A stretch of 64,000 nt of DNA from Varroa destructor. Lineage: Eukaryota; Arthropoda; Arachnida; Mesostigmata; Varroidae. The DNA is taken from the NCBI RefSeq assembly GCF_002443255.2, contig NW_019211459.1, forward strand, positions 20,939,540 to 21,003,539. Reading direction: 5' to 3'. Below the pieces are notes generated by a model. The model was not told the DNA's origin, did no database searches, and saw nothing but the letters and a program-made list of their open reading frames with translations. A program made the position numbers and the translations under genes. Positions 1-12,000 of the stretch are shown here, piece after piece; the stretch's first letter is position 1, and each line of letters opens with the position of its first letter.

Positions 1-1914
1 ACAGCCTGATCTTTATACATCTACCTACTAGTATATTAAATCTAATAGATCAGCACAGTTGCGATGACGTTTCAAAAGCATAAATACGCTCTTCGTAGAT
101 CTGTGGACTTTCCTAGCCAGTGTTTTGTTGTTCCAAAAATTTTCCTTATTTGTCCTCTGAACATGTTTACGACGCCACTCATACTGTCCGGCGTGCACAG
201 TTGTGCCCCTTCATTTTGGCACTTCCACTCCTTACAAACCAGATCAGCCGCGCGCGAAATGTCATCACGCGGCATTCGTACCATAAGCGTTCAGTACGGA
301 GATTGCCTCGTTGCCTTCGACGATTTTGTCCCGCCTTCTCTTCCCCATTTTGCGCGGGCGCACGTTTGCTGTTCGGACGCCCTCTAACAGCGGCTGCTAA
401 CTGAGGAGGGCCTTCGGCTAACCAGCATCCCCGACGAACGGCTGGACTAACGGTAGCCAGTCAAGCAGTTAACTCATGAGAGCTGAAAGCAGCAGGTTAA
501 GGCAAGCAAAAGGCTACGGGAAAATCAGCTGCGTTTGATAAATAACGGCAATGGAGATAATAGTAACAGGATATTGCCGACAAGCACGAGCACAGCATCG
601 GCCTTGAAAAAACGACACGTCGATTTCGGATTGAGCGTTTGCCCGGATTGCGATAGTTGAATATGGAACTGCGGGTGTGACTACTCTGTGACAGCGAGCG
701 TATGGATGAATTTCATAACTGCGCTCTATGAATTCAAGTTACGAATAGCCCATGGGGCCGGTAAATAGGCGCTGTTTGTCGCCCGAACAACAGTTTTTGT
801 TTAGCGGAACGGTCAATACCATTGCAATATTTCATCATGACCAGCTTAGAAGTAACGTGTTTATAGAGGATCATAAAGAGACCACAGAGCACGAGAGTGC
901 AGCCGGAAACTGTTTAAATTGTTATTTAGATGCGACACGTAGTCGTGTGGCGTTTGTGATTTCTGAGTGGCGGGCAAATACAGAAGTGATTAGCGTGAGC
1001 AAATCATTGTGGTTTGCTGATAGGACGGCAGAACCTGAAAAGGGCTGACGGTCTTCAGTACGTGGGGCACAAAGACTGTTTGTCATTGCTTTTGCAGCCC
1101 GATACTGTTCGGTATCTCACTGAACCTCCTGTTAGCACTGTTACATTTTGAAACCGATAAAAGGACACTATAATCTTAAATTAATTAGTATAATAAAATG
1201 ATAGGGAGCCACTAGTGTGTCCGAAGAGTGTTATTTGTGATTTAGTAGATGGTAATCTATCAGGTCACGTCGCCGTTGGCATGTCAGTAGAAAGCTAAGC
1301 GATAGAACTGTCAAGAAGTGTCGTTAAAGCCATCATACGATCTCTAAGTTTGCTTTATCTTAGAACAAGCATTGGATTTGTACTGAATAGCGATTACTGC
1401 ACACCGAATCACATCTAAAGATAAACTTTCAACGTATTTCAACATTAGATAGCATAGCCCCATTTCATGCGTAATTCTTTTTGTAATTGTTCCCAATGAT
1501 CCGCCAATGCATTACCTAAAAGTTCCATTTGTTTAGAATTTGCTCAAATCCTATGTGCGCCAAGTGCCCTTCAGTGCCTACCACTGCGTGTATGTAGTTG
1601 TACATTTGGTGATGCTCTTCCTGACGATCTCTTATTTTTTACTTGTGTATGTTATATTATACATGAACAAACAAAAGCTCTACAGTGCCACGTGTGCTCA
1701 GATAGTGTTCAAGCTTCGTTCACAAGGCGGCGATTGTGGATTCGGCGATCATTTACTGGAAAGGAGCCAGCGATACAGAAGCAGACACGCAGAGGATTCT
1801 TCATTAAAACACCACGGTGTCACGGAACACTGCGTAATTGCAACGAATATTATTAACTCGTGATCGAGATTCTAGTAACCTTCTGGTTAGTTTCAACGAG
1901 TGGCCATATTCACC
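1..1914. other. Upstream region of SPTLC2, no recognised gene
   Basis: No open frame here resembles a known protein. The longest (around 752-1048 and 1540-1863, + strand) look random. The last few hundred bases presumably hold the SPTLC2 promoter and 5' UTR. An in-frame TAG at 1888-1890 closes the SPTLC2 frame just before its start codon. If the dopamine transporter gene downstream is intact, this segment also lies inside one of its 5' introns. Confidence 0.5.
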
Positions 1915-2937
1915 ATGGGTCTTGACAACAATTTGGGCGAAGCATGTGCCACGCAGCCGACTGGAATATCTGACGATGTAAAGAAACAGGGGAAAATGTT
2001 CAACAACTCTCCACCGGATGAAGATTTGAAACCGGTAGGTCGACACGACAAACCCAGTCAACTACGTCGGCGTCCCGAACAACCTTCACGGTCGTCTCTG
2101 CAATGGCCATCAGCGCAAGAGAGTCAAACCGCGCCCGAGTTGCAGACACAGCAGCAAAAGCACGCCTCTTCTGAAGACAGCTTACCTTTGCCAACATATG
2201 ATGAGACAGTTACCGAATTTCGCAAGTATCTACACGAAGGCCACCGACCGGAAGATGACTTCGAGCCTACCCCGTGGATTATGTATTACACAACGGTGTT
2301 TAGTTACTTTGTGCTGTACATATTTGGTGTGATGCGGGACTTCCTTCGGGGCATCGGCATCGAGAAAGTCAACTCACAAATCGAGAAAAATCGCATAGGC
2401 TACCCACCTCTCTACCGTTCGTTTGACGCTTTCTACACGCGTAACATCTATAGACCAATCCGTGACTGTTGGAACCTACCGTTACTATCGGTGCCTGGCG
2501 CCATGATTACGCTTCGCGACCGTACATCCGATAACTATAACTGGACGTTCAGGTACCTTGACACGGAAACAACGTACATCAATCTCGGCTCCTATAACTA
2601 CCTCGGTTTTGCCGAGAACAGAGGCGACTGTGCGAACCAAGTTCAACAGTGTCTTATCGAGAACGGGTATTCGCTTTGCAGTACGCGACATGAACTGGGC
2701 ACGCACGAATTGCATGTTGAGCTAGAAAATTTGCTGGCTGAATTTCTTGGTGTTGACGCAGCTATTGTGGTAGGGATGGGTTTTGCAACTAATTCCACAA
2801 ACATTCCCATTCTTGTTGGTCCTGGCAGTCTTATTGTCTCCGATGAACTGAATCATGCTTCGCTTTGCCTCGGATGCAAATTATCTGGTGCGACGACACG
2901 GACGTTCAAGCACAACGACATGAACAATCTAGAAAAG
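1915..2937 (+). CDS. SPTLC2: SPTLC2 coding exon 1
   Basis: 341 codons, ending on a complete AAG codon followed by the donor GTAGGC. It encodes the Gln-rich N-terminus, the membrane segment and the first half of the catalytic domain, up to HNDMNNLEK. Confidence 0.95.
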
Positions 2938-5614
2938 GTAGGCTATAAGGTTTAGGGATAATCTTGTTAGGCGCTCAAGGTATAATTTGTGTTGTGTATA
3001 TTTCGTTAATAGGATCTTTTGAGGCGCTTTCGCAATCCCTTCGTACCTTGATACGTTTGCTAGTTTGTAATAATTACAAATCCAATATTGTCATATTAGG
3101 TTTTAGTAGAATACGGTTAAATAGAGCCATCTTGAAACATTTCCCTTGTAGTTTGCATTACTGGTAGTGGTAATTAAGCTAGTTTGCAAGGCGCTGTTGA
3201 TGTCCTTGAGTTTTCGGCCTTGACTCCGACACAACGTAGCCTCCGATGCGCTCGCTAGCCAGCGCACGTTTATGGCCGAATCTGAAACCATGGAAACCAA
3301 ACTGTTTGTTCCGACACTTAGTTGATAAATTCGCATAAAGATTACTCGTCGAGCGTAAACGTAAACGCAAAATACGGACTACAAATTATAGGAAAAGCAT
3401 GTCACTGAGCCTTCAATATGTGCAGGTGCAGGTTCAACTGCCAGCGCATTATTCCTTAAAATAGAGATAAAATTGGTCAATTTTGAACCAATGCGTAGAT
3501 ACATCTTGCCTAAACATACACAAATATGTTTAGGCAAGGTGCAGAGGCACTTCTTATTGCAGTATATCTCGCCGTACTAGCAACGTTTTTACCACTACCA
3601 AAGATGACATCGCTTGCGACCTATTCGAGCAGAATAACGATTTAAAGAAAATAATAGTAATAAAAAAGATAACACGTGTTACATGTTGTTGATATAGAAT
3701 GTCAATAGGTTTCCACTTGACAATCTTCATGAGTCTCGATTGACGGTTAGTGTTCCTCGTAGATAGATCTCACGTTTCTGCTTGTAGTCAATCGACTTCC
3801 ATCTAGCTCAATGGCGATACGAGATAATCATTTCACTTTCTATTTCTTCCATGGGACAATTTAGTCTTAGTCATGTTTCAATCGTGTCTACATATATCGT
3901 GCGGCTGGTATTTGTTTATCTTGTCAATCAGATCCACTCCTTCGCTAGATCATTGATAACCGCAAAACGATCACGTGACAACACAAACTACCTAGGACCA
4001 ATTCATTTGCGAATAAACACGGGCGAGGCAGATAGATTCATGCTTGCTTACACACGTAAACAACACGATGAAATCGGCCGTCGTTTCACTAGGCCAATTG
4101 GAAAATCAGTAATGATGATGTAAAGATGAGTTACCAACAAACGATGGTTACAGGCACGCAGGTAACAGGAATAGAAGAATTAACACAAACAACACAGGTA
4201 ATACGCTGAAGACGGAAGTGAAACTATGCCTGTATAAGCAACTCCTACTACGATCCAAACGAGTGACAAAAATAATTTTTAGTTCGTTCTAGACAGGAGA
4301 CATGCGAGGGTTCAAATCGCAGTAAGTGAATATGACGGTTTTAGTGGCATTGATTACTTCGACTTCTCTCATTTACTATTAAATCTATCAAGTATAATTG
4401 ATAAAATGAGTACAAAACTAGTTTTCGAAGTAAAGGGGTACACGTGCCGTCTGCGAGCCAGCTTGGTAATAGAAATTTCTAACTTGCATGAGTCTACGGT
4501 GTCGTTAGCAGTAACGCGCTTCATCGAAGTTAACAATCGTTTTGCGAGAAGTTAACTACGAATAGGCTTGTCGTGATCGACATTTTTAACAACACAAACA
4601 ACTAGGCAATGTCCTTAGCCCGGTCAATATGATCGTTGACTAGGTGACACTATATATAGGCCGTCGTCAGATATCCCATTAGAAACAAATGATGTGCTTT
4701 TTTTTTTATTTTTTTTTTAATTTTTTTTTTATTATAGAACTTCGTTAGTGCGAGCTAGTAGCATACGGGCACAATTCAAGTATTCTAAACTTTATTGATC
4801 TTGCTTGTGCACGCTTGGCGTGTTTCCGCTACAGGTACTGCAGAACGCTGTCTACTATGGACAGCCAAAGACCGGCGAACCTTGGAAAAAAATCCTCATC
4901 ATCGTAGAAGGCATCTACTCCATGGAAGGAACAATTATTGATCTACCGAAAGTTATCGAGCTCAAGAAACGTTACAAAGCGTACCTTTACCTGGACGAAG
5001 CGCACTCTATCGGCGCATTGGGTGAACGAGGCCGGGGTGTTGTTGACTACTACGGGGCTGAAGCTAAAGACGTGGACATACTCATGGGCACCTTTACTAA
5101 GAGCTTCGGCGCTGCCGGTGGTTACATAGGTGGGCGAAAAGAACTTATCGACTATATACGAGCAATGTCATACAGTTTCGCCTACGCAACCTCGATGGCC
5201 CCACCAGTAACGAAGCAGATCATTGCTTCTTGTCGACAAATTATGAGTACGGAGGCCGGCGCCAGTCGTCTAAAACAGCTTGCTAGAAACACAAGGTATT
5301 TCCGGCGTCGACTTAAGCAAATGGGCTTCATCATTTATGGTAACGATGATTCGCCCGTCGTCCCGTTAATGCTCTATTTACCCTCAAAAATAGCAGCGTT
5401 TGTCCGCGATCTTATGGAGGAGAAGGTGGCAACGGTTGGCGTCGGCTATCCAGCCACTGCTCTGACGGAGTCGCGCGTTAGATTCTGTCTGAGTGCTGCT
5501 CATACGAAGGAAATGCTGGACAGATCACTTGAATGCATTGACCGCGTCGGAGATCGACTCAATCTTAAACTAAGCAGACGCAATCGAAATACAAGTGAAG
5601 TGGTGGTATATTAG
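1915..5614 (+). CDS. SPTLC2: Serine palmitoyltransferase subunit 2 (long-chain base subunit 2), complete, two coding exons
   Basis: Catalytic subunit of the ER-membrane enzyme that condenses L-serine with palmitoyl-CoA to 3-ketosphinganine, the first step of sphingolipid synthesis; in the known family it works as a heterodimer with SPTLC1. CDS is join(1915..2937, 4835..5614), 600 residues against about 560 in human. The start is the first ATG after an in-frame TAG (1888) and sits in a good CACCATGG context. Residues 1-118 are polar and Gln/Ser-rich and account for most of the extra length. About 123-143 form one membrane segment (start [10 protein letters not shown]). The PLP-dependent alpha-oxoamine synthase fold follows, with motifs [29 protein letters not shown] and [16 protein letters not shown]. 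The Schiff-base lysine is K430. The end matches the family ([11 protein letters not shown]). Candidate AATAAA signals lie at 6180, 6389 and 6725. The identification is secure by sequence. Confidence 0.97.
3502..3541. repeat. Perfect 14-bp inverted repeat with 6-base loop
   Basis: Left arm 3505-3518 (CTTGCCTAAACATA) pairs exactly with 3525-3538 around the loop CACAAA. One G-U and two further pairs could extend the stem to 17 bp. It is too short for a typical miRNA precursor. Confidence 0.9.
4698..4735. repeat. T-rich tract
   Basis: Almost uninterrupted T with a few A, in the 3' part of the SPTLC2 intron. It may add to the pyrimidine content upstream of the acceptor or be a decayed poly(A) tail of a reverse-strand retroelement; nothing else supports the latter. 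Confidence 0.9.
4835..5614 (+). CDS. SPTLC2: SPTLC2 coding exon 2 (terminal)
   Basis: Starts in phase 0 after the acceptor CTACAG and runs to TAG at 5612-5614. Encodes residues 342-600: the rest of the PLP domain including K430 in [11 protein letters not shown], the conserved [18 protein letters not shown] stretch and the C-terminal helix. The last ten or so residues (after LKLSRR) are not conserved with vertebrates. Confidence 0.97.
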   Translation, partial: VLQNAVYYGQPKTGEPWKKILIIVEGIYSMEGTIIDLPKVIELKKRYKAYLYLDEAHSIGALGERGRGVVDYYGAEAKDVDILMGTFTKSFGAAGGYIGGRKELIDYIRAMSYSFAYATSMAPPVTKQIIASCRQIMSTEAGASRLKQLARNTRYFRRRLKQMGFIIYGNDDSPVVPLMLYLPSKIAAFVRDLMEEKVATVGVGYPATALTESRVRFCLSAAHTKEMLDRSLECIDRVGDRLNLKLSRRNRNTSEVVVY

Positions 5615-8095
5615 TACGCGATGTATCTAATACTACTACAACTATATACATTTACAAATCACTATTATATTATGACAATTCTAACCAAGGCTGTGAGACT
5701 TAAAAGTTTTTGTCGAACCATTCTCGATACCTACATTTGCACACGCCCGAATAGAGAGAGACCCTTCAGATGATATATATAATTTTCTTCTCTAGATATA
5801 TTAATGAAAGTGAGGCTTATTTATCTTCTGGACACACGAACACACGTACACATAAAAGAGGTGCCGCTCTAGCAAGATGGAATTGTTATGAGTAAGCTTG
5901 TATGCAGCTCATACGAGATCGAGGTGTCTTCTCTTCTGACGACGCAGAAAAGTGACACGATGGAAGCGATACAACAGCTAAAACCTGTACAAGGTCACAT
6001 GGGTCCTCACCGCAATCGCTCACACCAACAGAAGACGTTTACAAGTTTATGCTGCTGGGTTTAGCGCGCTGCGTTTGCTACGTCATTTTTTTGTGAATCG
6101 AAAGGTTATAAAATTCCTATTGAAATGCATCGTAACACATTGTTATCTTCTAGCCCACTTTTCTCTTCGTCGTATTCAAAATAAAGTTACCCACTGTTTG
6201 CTGTTGCCGCGAAGCATGTGATAGAATAGTAGTCAATAGAACTGATAAGAGTAAACCTAAGTGACGAAGCAAAAGATTGGCTGCTGAAGGCAGAACATTG
6301 GGCATCTTTATTCTACTTTTTATCAGGCAATACACAAGGCTCTGAATGTCAGACGTGTTTTGCAACTGGCTATTAGCGCAACGTTTCAAATAAAATATAT
6401 CAATGAACTATTCAAAAAAAAAAAGACAAAAAGCTTGTAGCTGCAACAACAGCAGGAAACGACGGCGATCTACAAAAGCAATTCTATCGAATTAATCAAG
6501 ATTTATAGGAAGCGATGCTGTCTTTGAGTAAAAAATAATAATTCCTCTTTCCCGGCTCGTTCCATACTTTGTAAGCATGTTCCGATGAATCGATCTCTAC
6601 TGGTTCGGTGCGACGATCCTATTCTTAGTGGGTAAATCCTAGCGTTGGGTTAAACATGACAACAACTGCCAGAAGTGTTACTTACGTATGCCAGTCTAAA
6701 TCTGTGAGCAAATGTTTATCATTGAATAAACCTGTTTTTCTGTGCTTATATGAAAAGGGCAGAGGTTTTTGACTAGGTGCCCCTTCCCCGCTTTAGCGCC
6801 TGAGAAAGACTAATAGACAAAAAGGTAAGAATGCAACGTCTGTACATTTTGTATGAATATATATAATAATTAAAAAGATACTAAGTAATAACACGCAAGT
6901 CATTACAGGGTAAGACATCTTGCCCGTTGTTGCAAACGTAACGATCTTAGTGAACGTATAGTGTAATGATAATCGTACACACAAGGGAACAAAAAATCGC
7001 AGCAATGATAAAATGATTATAATAAACAATGTGTTAATGCTACGAGTGCTGAAAGACGATGAAGCTATTTAATGATAAGTTCAGTTCCAGCTGTAGTAGC
7101 GTACGTGAAGGCGTGTTTGTATGTGATTCACTTGTGGTCTGAAAGGATCGCGTGGAACAACCACGTGGAAGAGTAATATGGCAGGGAGTAACAGGTAACG
7201 AATCACAGAAGCTGTAACCTGACAGGAAAGCAGAAGCTGCAAGAAATCTAGGGCGTAAAGGACGACCTGATCAATGCCAATATACATCGTCATTGTAGTA
7301 TCTCAGCGCCGTTTGAGTGCCTTAGGGTCTAGGTTGCGTTTGCTCTTCTCGGCTAACTCTTCCAGATCAATTAATGAACTAGAGTACGTTCCGGTTCAGA
7401 TGAATAGTGCTTGTATAAATCACACCATGCAAATTTCGACCAGAGCGTTTACCGGTCGTAGAAACAAAATATGCTGCTAACTTCCGTCTCCTTAGCCGTG
7501 GCGGTACGTAATATGTGGTACGTTTTAGCGAACATAGATAATACACAGAATAATTCAGGGTAACTGACAGCTCGTAGAAGCTCGAATAGTACTGTAGGTA
7601 TTAGATATTTAAGCGTAATTTGAATATTAAAATTTAAGCCCGGTGGGCAACAGCGGGGTCACGTACAGGTAGACACGGACGATCCAAATGTTTATCACTT
7701 GATCACACAACTTGAAACTTAAACAACAGGAAACGATAACAAAATAACCGATACTGTCGTCTGTGTTGATTATGAACGAGGAAGTCATATGCGAGTAAAG
7801 GACGGGCAACCTACCCTCGTTTTACTCCCAATAGCTACGGCAATGGATCCGGTCCGACAATCGCAAAGCATGCTGCCATACTTAGTTATGCAACCAATTC
7901 GACTAGTTGCAAACTTTAGTAGATGAGTTTCAGTGAATGAAGGAAGGAAGGAAAAGTTTAGCACTGTTCACTAACCTGAATCAGGTAACCTGTCAGATTC
8001 AAAGTCCGCGCAGACGGAAAGTTGTACCCGATTGGTACTTACCGATTGGCATTACGATTGCGTACGAACGTTGATACTTCTATGAAGTTAAAATC

Positions 8096-8096
<1 letters not shown>

Positions 8097-8139
<43 letters not shown>
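8097..8139. repeat. (TA)n microsatellite
   Basis: About 21 uninterrupted TA units. Confidence 0.97.
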
Positions 8140-8144
<5 letters not shown>

Positions 8145-9010
8145 AGTAGTCGACAAGTTGTTATGAAAACATCCATCAGTAGAATTTTGCCAGTATAAGG
8201 CCGCAGTTGTTGTCACTCTATGTACATATAGCCCATTGGGTCGTTTGATCTGGGCCGATCGGCTTTACTATCGGTTCCACTACTGTACATAACTTATTTT
8301 TAAGTTAACAAAGAAACTACATTCAACTGAACTATGTGCTGCCAGGCAGTTTCTGGTGTTATAAGGAAGCACGGCGAGCATTAGATGTCGACAACGATGT
8401 ATAGGTATGCGTGTGCGTAATTTTCCCCACTCGGAAGAAAGCTGACCCTGTCAAATTTATAAAGAATGAAAAAAGCGTCTCCGCCGTAATATGTTTTGCT
8501 TTAGATTAATTCTTACAGCTTAACATAAATCTGTTTCCGTTCTAGAGCTGGTATCATGGTTTAGCCCAAGCATTATATTTCGGATCGATCAACAAGACAG
8601 TTTGTCTGAAAAAAAAATGAAATTCCCATCGATCTCTTCCCTTCTGAGTGTCTCTATTGTAACGGGTACCTCCCCGGCATGGGCGGCCTGTCTAGCTTCC
8701 ACTGTTAGGCTCATTGGTTTCGAAAGATGTAATAGCAGGAATTACTAAACGAGTAAACGCTCGTCTGAAACACGTTGGTAACTGCATCACGCACCGATAC
8801 ATCGAACAACACGCGGTACGTGCTCACGCAAGAGCTATCATGATTGCAATACGACTGCCATACTTAAACAACATGCAGAAATATACATTTCTATATAAAT
8901 ATAGTTGTGTGCCATGGTCATGACGAGGCAATTGCAATGCAGAAATGAATGCAATATCTAATAAAAACGAGAGCAAAATCAATTGGATTGTATCGAGAGT
9001 AGACTTTCTC

Positions 9011-9030
9011 TTTTTTTTTTTTTTTTTTTT
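9011..9030. repeat. Poly(T) tract
   Basis: Twenty consecutive T after CTTTCTC. No element boundary is visible next to it. Confidence 0.9.
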
Positions 9031-12000
9031 GTTGTTCTTTACTCTCTAACGAGACTTGAACAAGTAACTAATTGAACTCTCTTGAGTAATTATTTTAACT
9101 TTAACTGCGGAACTTATGGTATCCACAGAGTTCAACGCAATATTTCTAATGAGATAAAATAGTGCTAGTTCACTTGGGCAGCCACAGAGGGCATCAAAAA
9201 GTTCCTTAGTTTTTATTTCATATCTCGCAAATAATAATTGGTTCGAACATCTGCGAACTGGGCTAAAATGAACATATTAAACGCATAGCCTTTAGATGGT
9301 ACATGCAAAATAATAGTATGCTTTAGACGGTATCTAAGTTCTTCTAATAGCTCCTATTGAGACCTTCGAAAAGCGACTACTGAAATAATGTGCGGCACAG
9401 GAATCAAACCGGGCAAATTTCGCTCGATGTTTGTCGTGACAGGCGTGCGTCTATCCCCCATTAGTCATGCCGAGACCAAAAACGATTCTTTTCAAAACAA
9501 AATAACAGGGTCGTCACAGCGGAAGACAATGCGTCATTTCTCAGTGTTAAATAAAGATCAGCTGATATCGTTACTTGCTTTACTAACAAAAATCGACGGC
9601 GTATTTTCGGCTCTCAGGCCGTTTCTGAAAAATCCGAAAAGCATTTCCATGAGGCAAACTGGCAGACGCTTAGATTTGAAGGGCCCAAAAATTTACCGAA
9701 AGGGTTAAATAGGCCATCTTTGATATATCCGGATCTTTTATAGAAAAATTAACAGCCGTTTCGGGGGATGGTGTTTTCCAAGTAATTTCCAACGAATAAT
9801 TCTTGCAAGACTTTCTCGCGCCTTGTTAGACCTTTTGGATTTTTTTTTTAGCGATACTGATTCAATTTTTTGGGAGCTTTCACTTAGTGTCAGCCGACGA
9901 TTAAGTTACGCTGAAATTTTTTTGTGTAGCGTATTCGAGCGACCCACAGTTAACGCTAAAGAATCGCAAATGGCCAATGAGTAGCTTTGCCCAAATCGAA
10001 GCCTTAATTGCGATAGATGGTAATAATGTCGAATAATAATGACTCTCATGCAAAAATTTCGTTAAATTATCTGCTGGTCTTCAGACAGAGTCTTAGACAA
10101 GGAACGTAAAAAAAATTCAGGATTCAGGCAGACATGTATCCTGTATCTATAAAAAAAAAAAAAAGGAATCTCTAATCAACCAAGTTCATTCAGTCAAGTC
10201 TTTAGAAAAAAATACGTTATCTGTGATGAAATTTTCCGACAGCACTTGTATAACATTCCAGATTCCATCTAAAAACATACAACTGCTTGCAATAAAACAG
10301 CCGTCCCCTGTGTCGCTATTGCGACCCTACGTTGGAAGTCAAATGTAGCTCCGCTCCGTTTATAATAAGAGAAGCACGCCTGCATACACATTTGATCAGA
10401 AGCATTTCCAAACGTTCAATTTGCACGTTACTACCCTTTGGTCGGCTTTAGTTGTCAGGTATGTCTAGCGACGGCTGAAACACTTTGAAACTCTCAAGAC
10501 AAACAAAAGTCATGGCTAGTGATTCGGCAGTAGAGGCAGTCTTATGCATCAATTCTATATTTGCAACTAGTTCTAGTTCATGCTGATTACTTAAGACTCT
10601 ACTCCTCGTTCATTGTTTAGGTGAATCTGAATCGAGCAGCTGCTGCGGATTACGGTGTTGTACCTTTAGCGTGAGCCCTTAGAAGGACACGCTAAACTGC
10701 GTTTTACCAGCGTAAGCCTACGTGTTGTATGAGCCTGTGGCGGATGCGACCAGGGGCGCAGCGCTATATAAACGGCAGAAATAGATAACGCCCCGTTACT
10801 TTTTAAGTAGTGGTCGGTCGCGCGATGTTTACAAATGCAATTTAGATTATCCTAAAGATGAATCTGGTCCTTACTGGTAGTAAATAAAAATAGTAAAAGT
10901 AAATAAAGAAATATATAATATTAAGAAGATTATGTTCAAAATGTATTTCTTCATTACGAAGGCGACCGTGATATGCCGTGTTTGCTAATTAGCCTTAGAA
11001 CTTTCTGCCAAGGTCCTTTAAAGGCAGATATCACGTTGCCACAGCGTAGACTAAATTATGACCTTATTCAAAGTTCTGACAAAACCTTTTCAAATGAATG
11101 TTCATGAATGGAAAATGTGTATAAACTTGATGTTGATAAATTACAATTAATTCCATTGACATTATAATTCCACGCTTTGGAAGAGATCGATCGCCCGTGA
11201 GCTTTGACACAACATAGCAGAGTGCTTAGTAGAAGGCTTACACTATTAGCGTATAATAAAATAAGCTACAATGCTCAAGCAGACTCATTGTGGAGCAAAC
11301 ATTTATAGAATGGGCGCCATTTTTCTTTTCAACGTAGAAATAATTTGTTCATGTACATTGTGCTCCTCGCTAAGATACTCCTAGGCAACTCTTCTATTCA
11401 CACTCCCGCTAAGAAACATGGCGACGCATCGATAGGATAGTGCTTCGGTGGTGCGTATCGATGCAGTACGTGGCACCCGGTGTTGTTTCAGCGTATATTT
11501 CCAAGCTAACATAGTTAGTCTTATCGATTACTGTCTATAGATATCTAGAACTACGATAGAGTACTCTTCTTTGGTAATGATCTTCTGATTCTTTGATAAC
11601 GCGTAATGATCCTACGGTCGCGATTTGAAATGTTTGTTTCATTCGTTTCCGAAATGACCAGATATTCTTAGGCTCGGTATTCTTAAAGCGCTGATGCAAC
11701 TTTTTCTCTGCGTCCACAATATTAGGAAGGTCCAAATTCACTATTTGAGGAGTCGAAATGATTCGTCCTACTCCTCTAAGTCTTGCTACCAACGTGCCTT
11801 TGTACACATATACCTTATAATAATTAAAATAAACATTGCACATTTTTTTCGGCTTTCCCAACCCCCCTATAGATCAGTAAAATAGGATAGGTTCCTAAGC
11901 ACACAAGCAAATTGGACCCTACCTGATTTGGTCGTCTAGCAAATCTGGGCTGTCATAACATACATGTTTACTGCCATATTGCATTTCCTGTCGTCTACGT

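Larger units (their letters stand above)
2938..4834 (+). other. SPTLC2 intron (1.9 kb)
   Basis: Phase-0 intron bounded by GTAGGC and TTTCCGCTACAG. It contains a strong hairpin at 3502-3541 and a T-rich tract at 4698-4735 about 100 bases before the acceptor. No coding sequence is recognisable inside; the ORF at 3851-4123 looks random. Confidence 0.9.

Noticed and set aside
1900..1914. GTG at 1900 as an alternative SPTLC2 start
   Set aside because: The ATG at 1915 has a strong context and follows an in-frame stop by only 24 bases; a non-ATG start is unnecessary.
3800..3870. TAGCTCAATGGCGA resembling a tRNA A box
   Set aside because: No B box or anticodon stem follows at the needed distance.
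4300..4330. GGGTTCAAATC resembling a tRNA T-loop
   Set aside because: No matching T-stem, D-arm or acceptor stem around it.
9388..9708. 106-codon + strand open frame
   Set aside because: Basic, unremarkable product without any known motif, isolated in the gap and with no splice partners.
11535..11861. 108-codon minus-strand open frame with a plausible-looking protein
   Set aside because: No family resemblance, AT-rich, and no splice or start context supports it. Frames of this length occur by chance in 64 kb.
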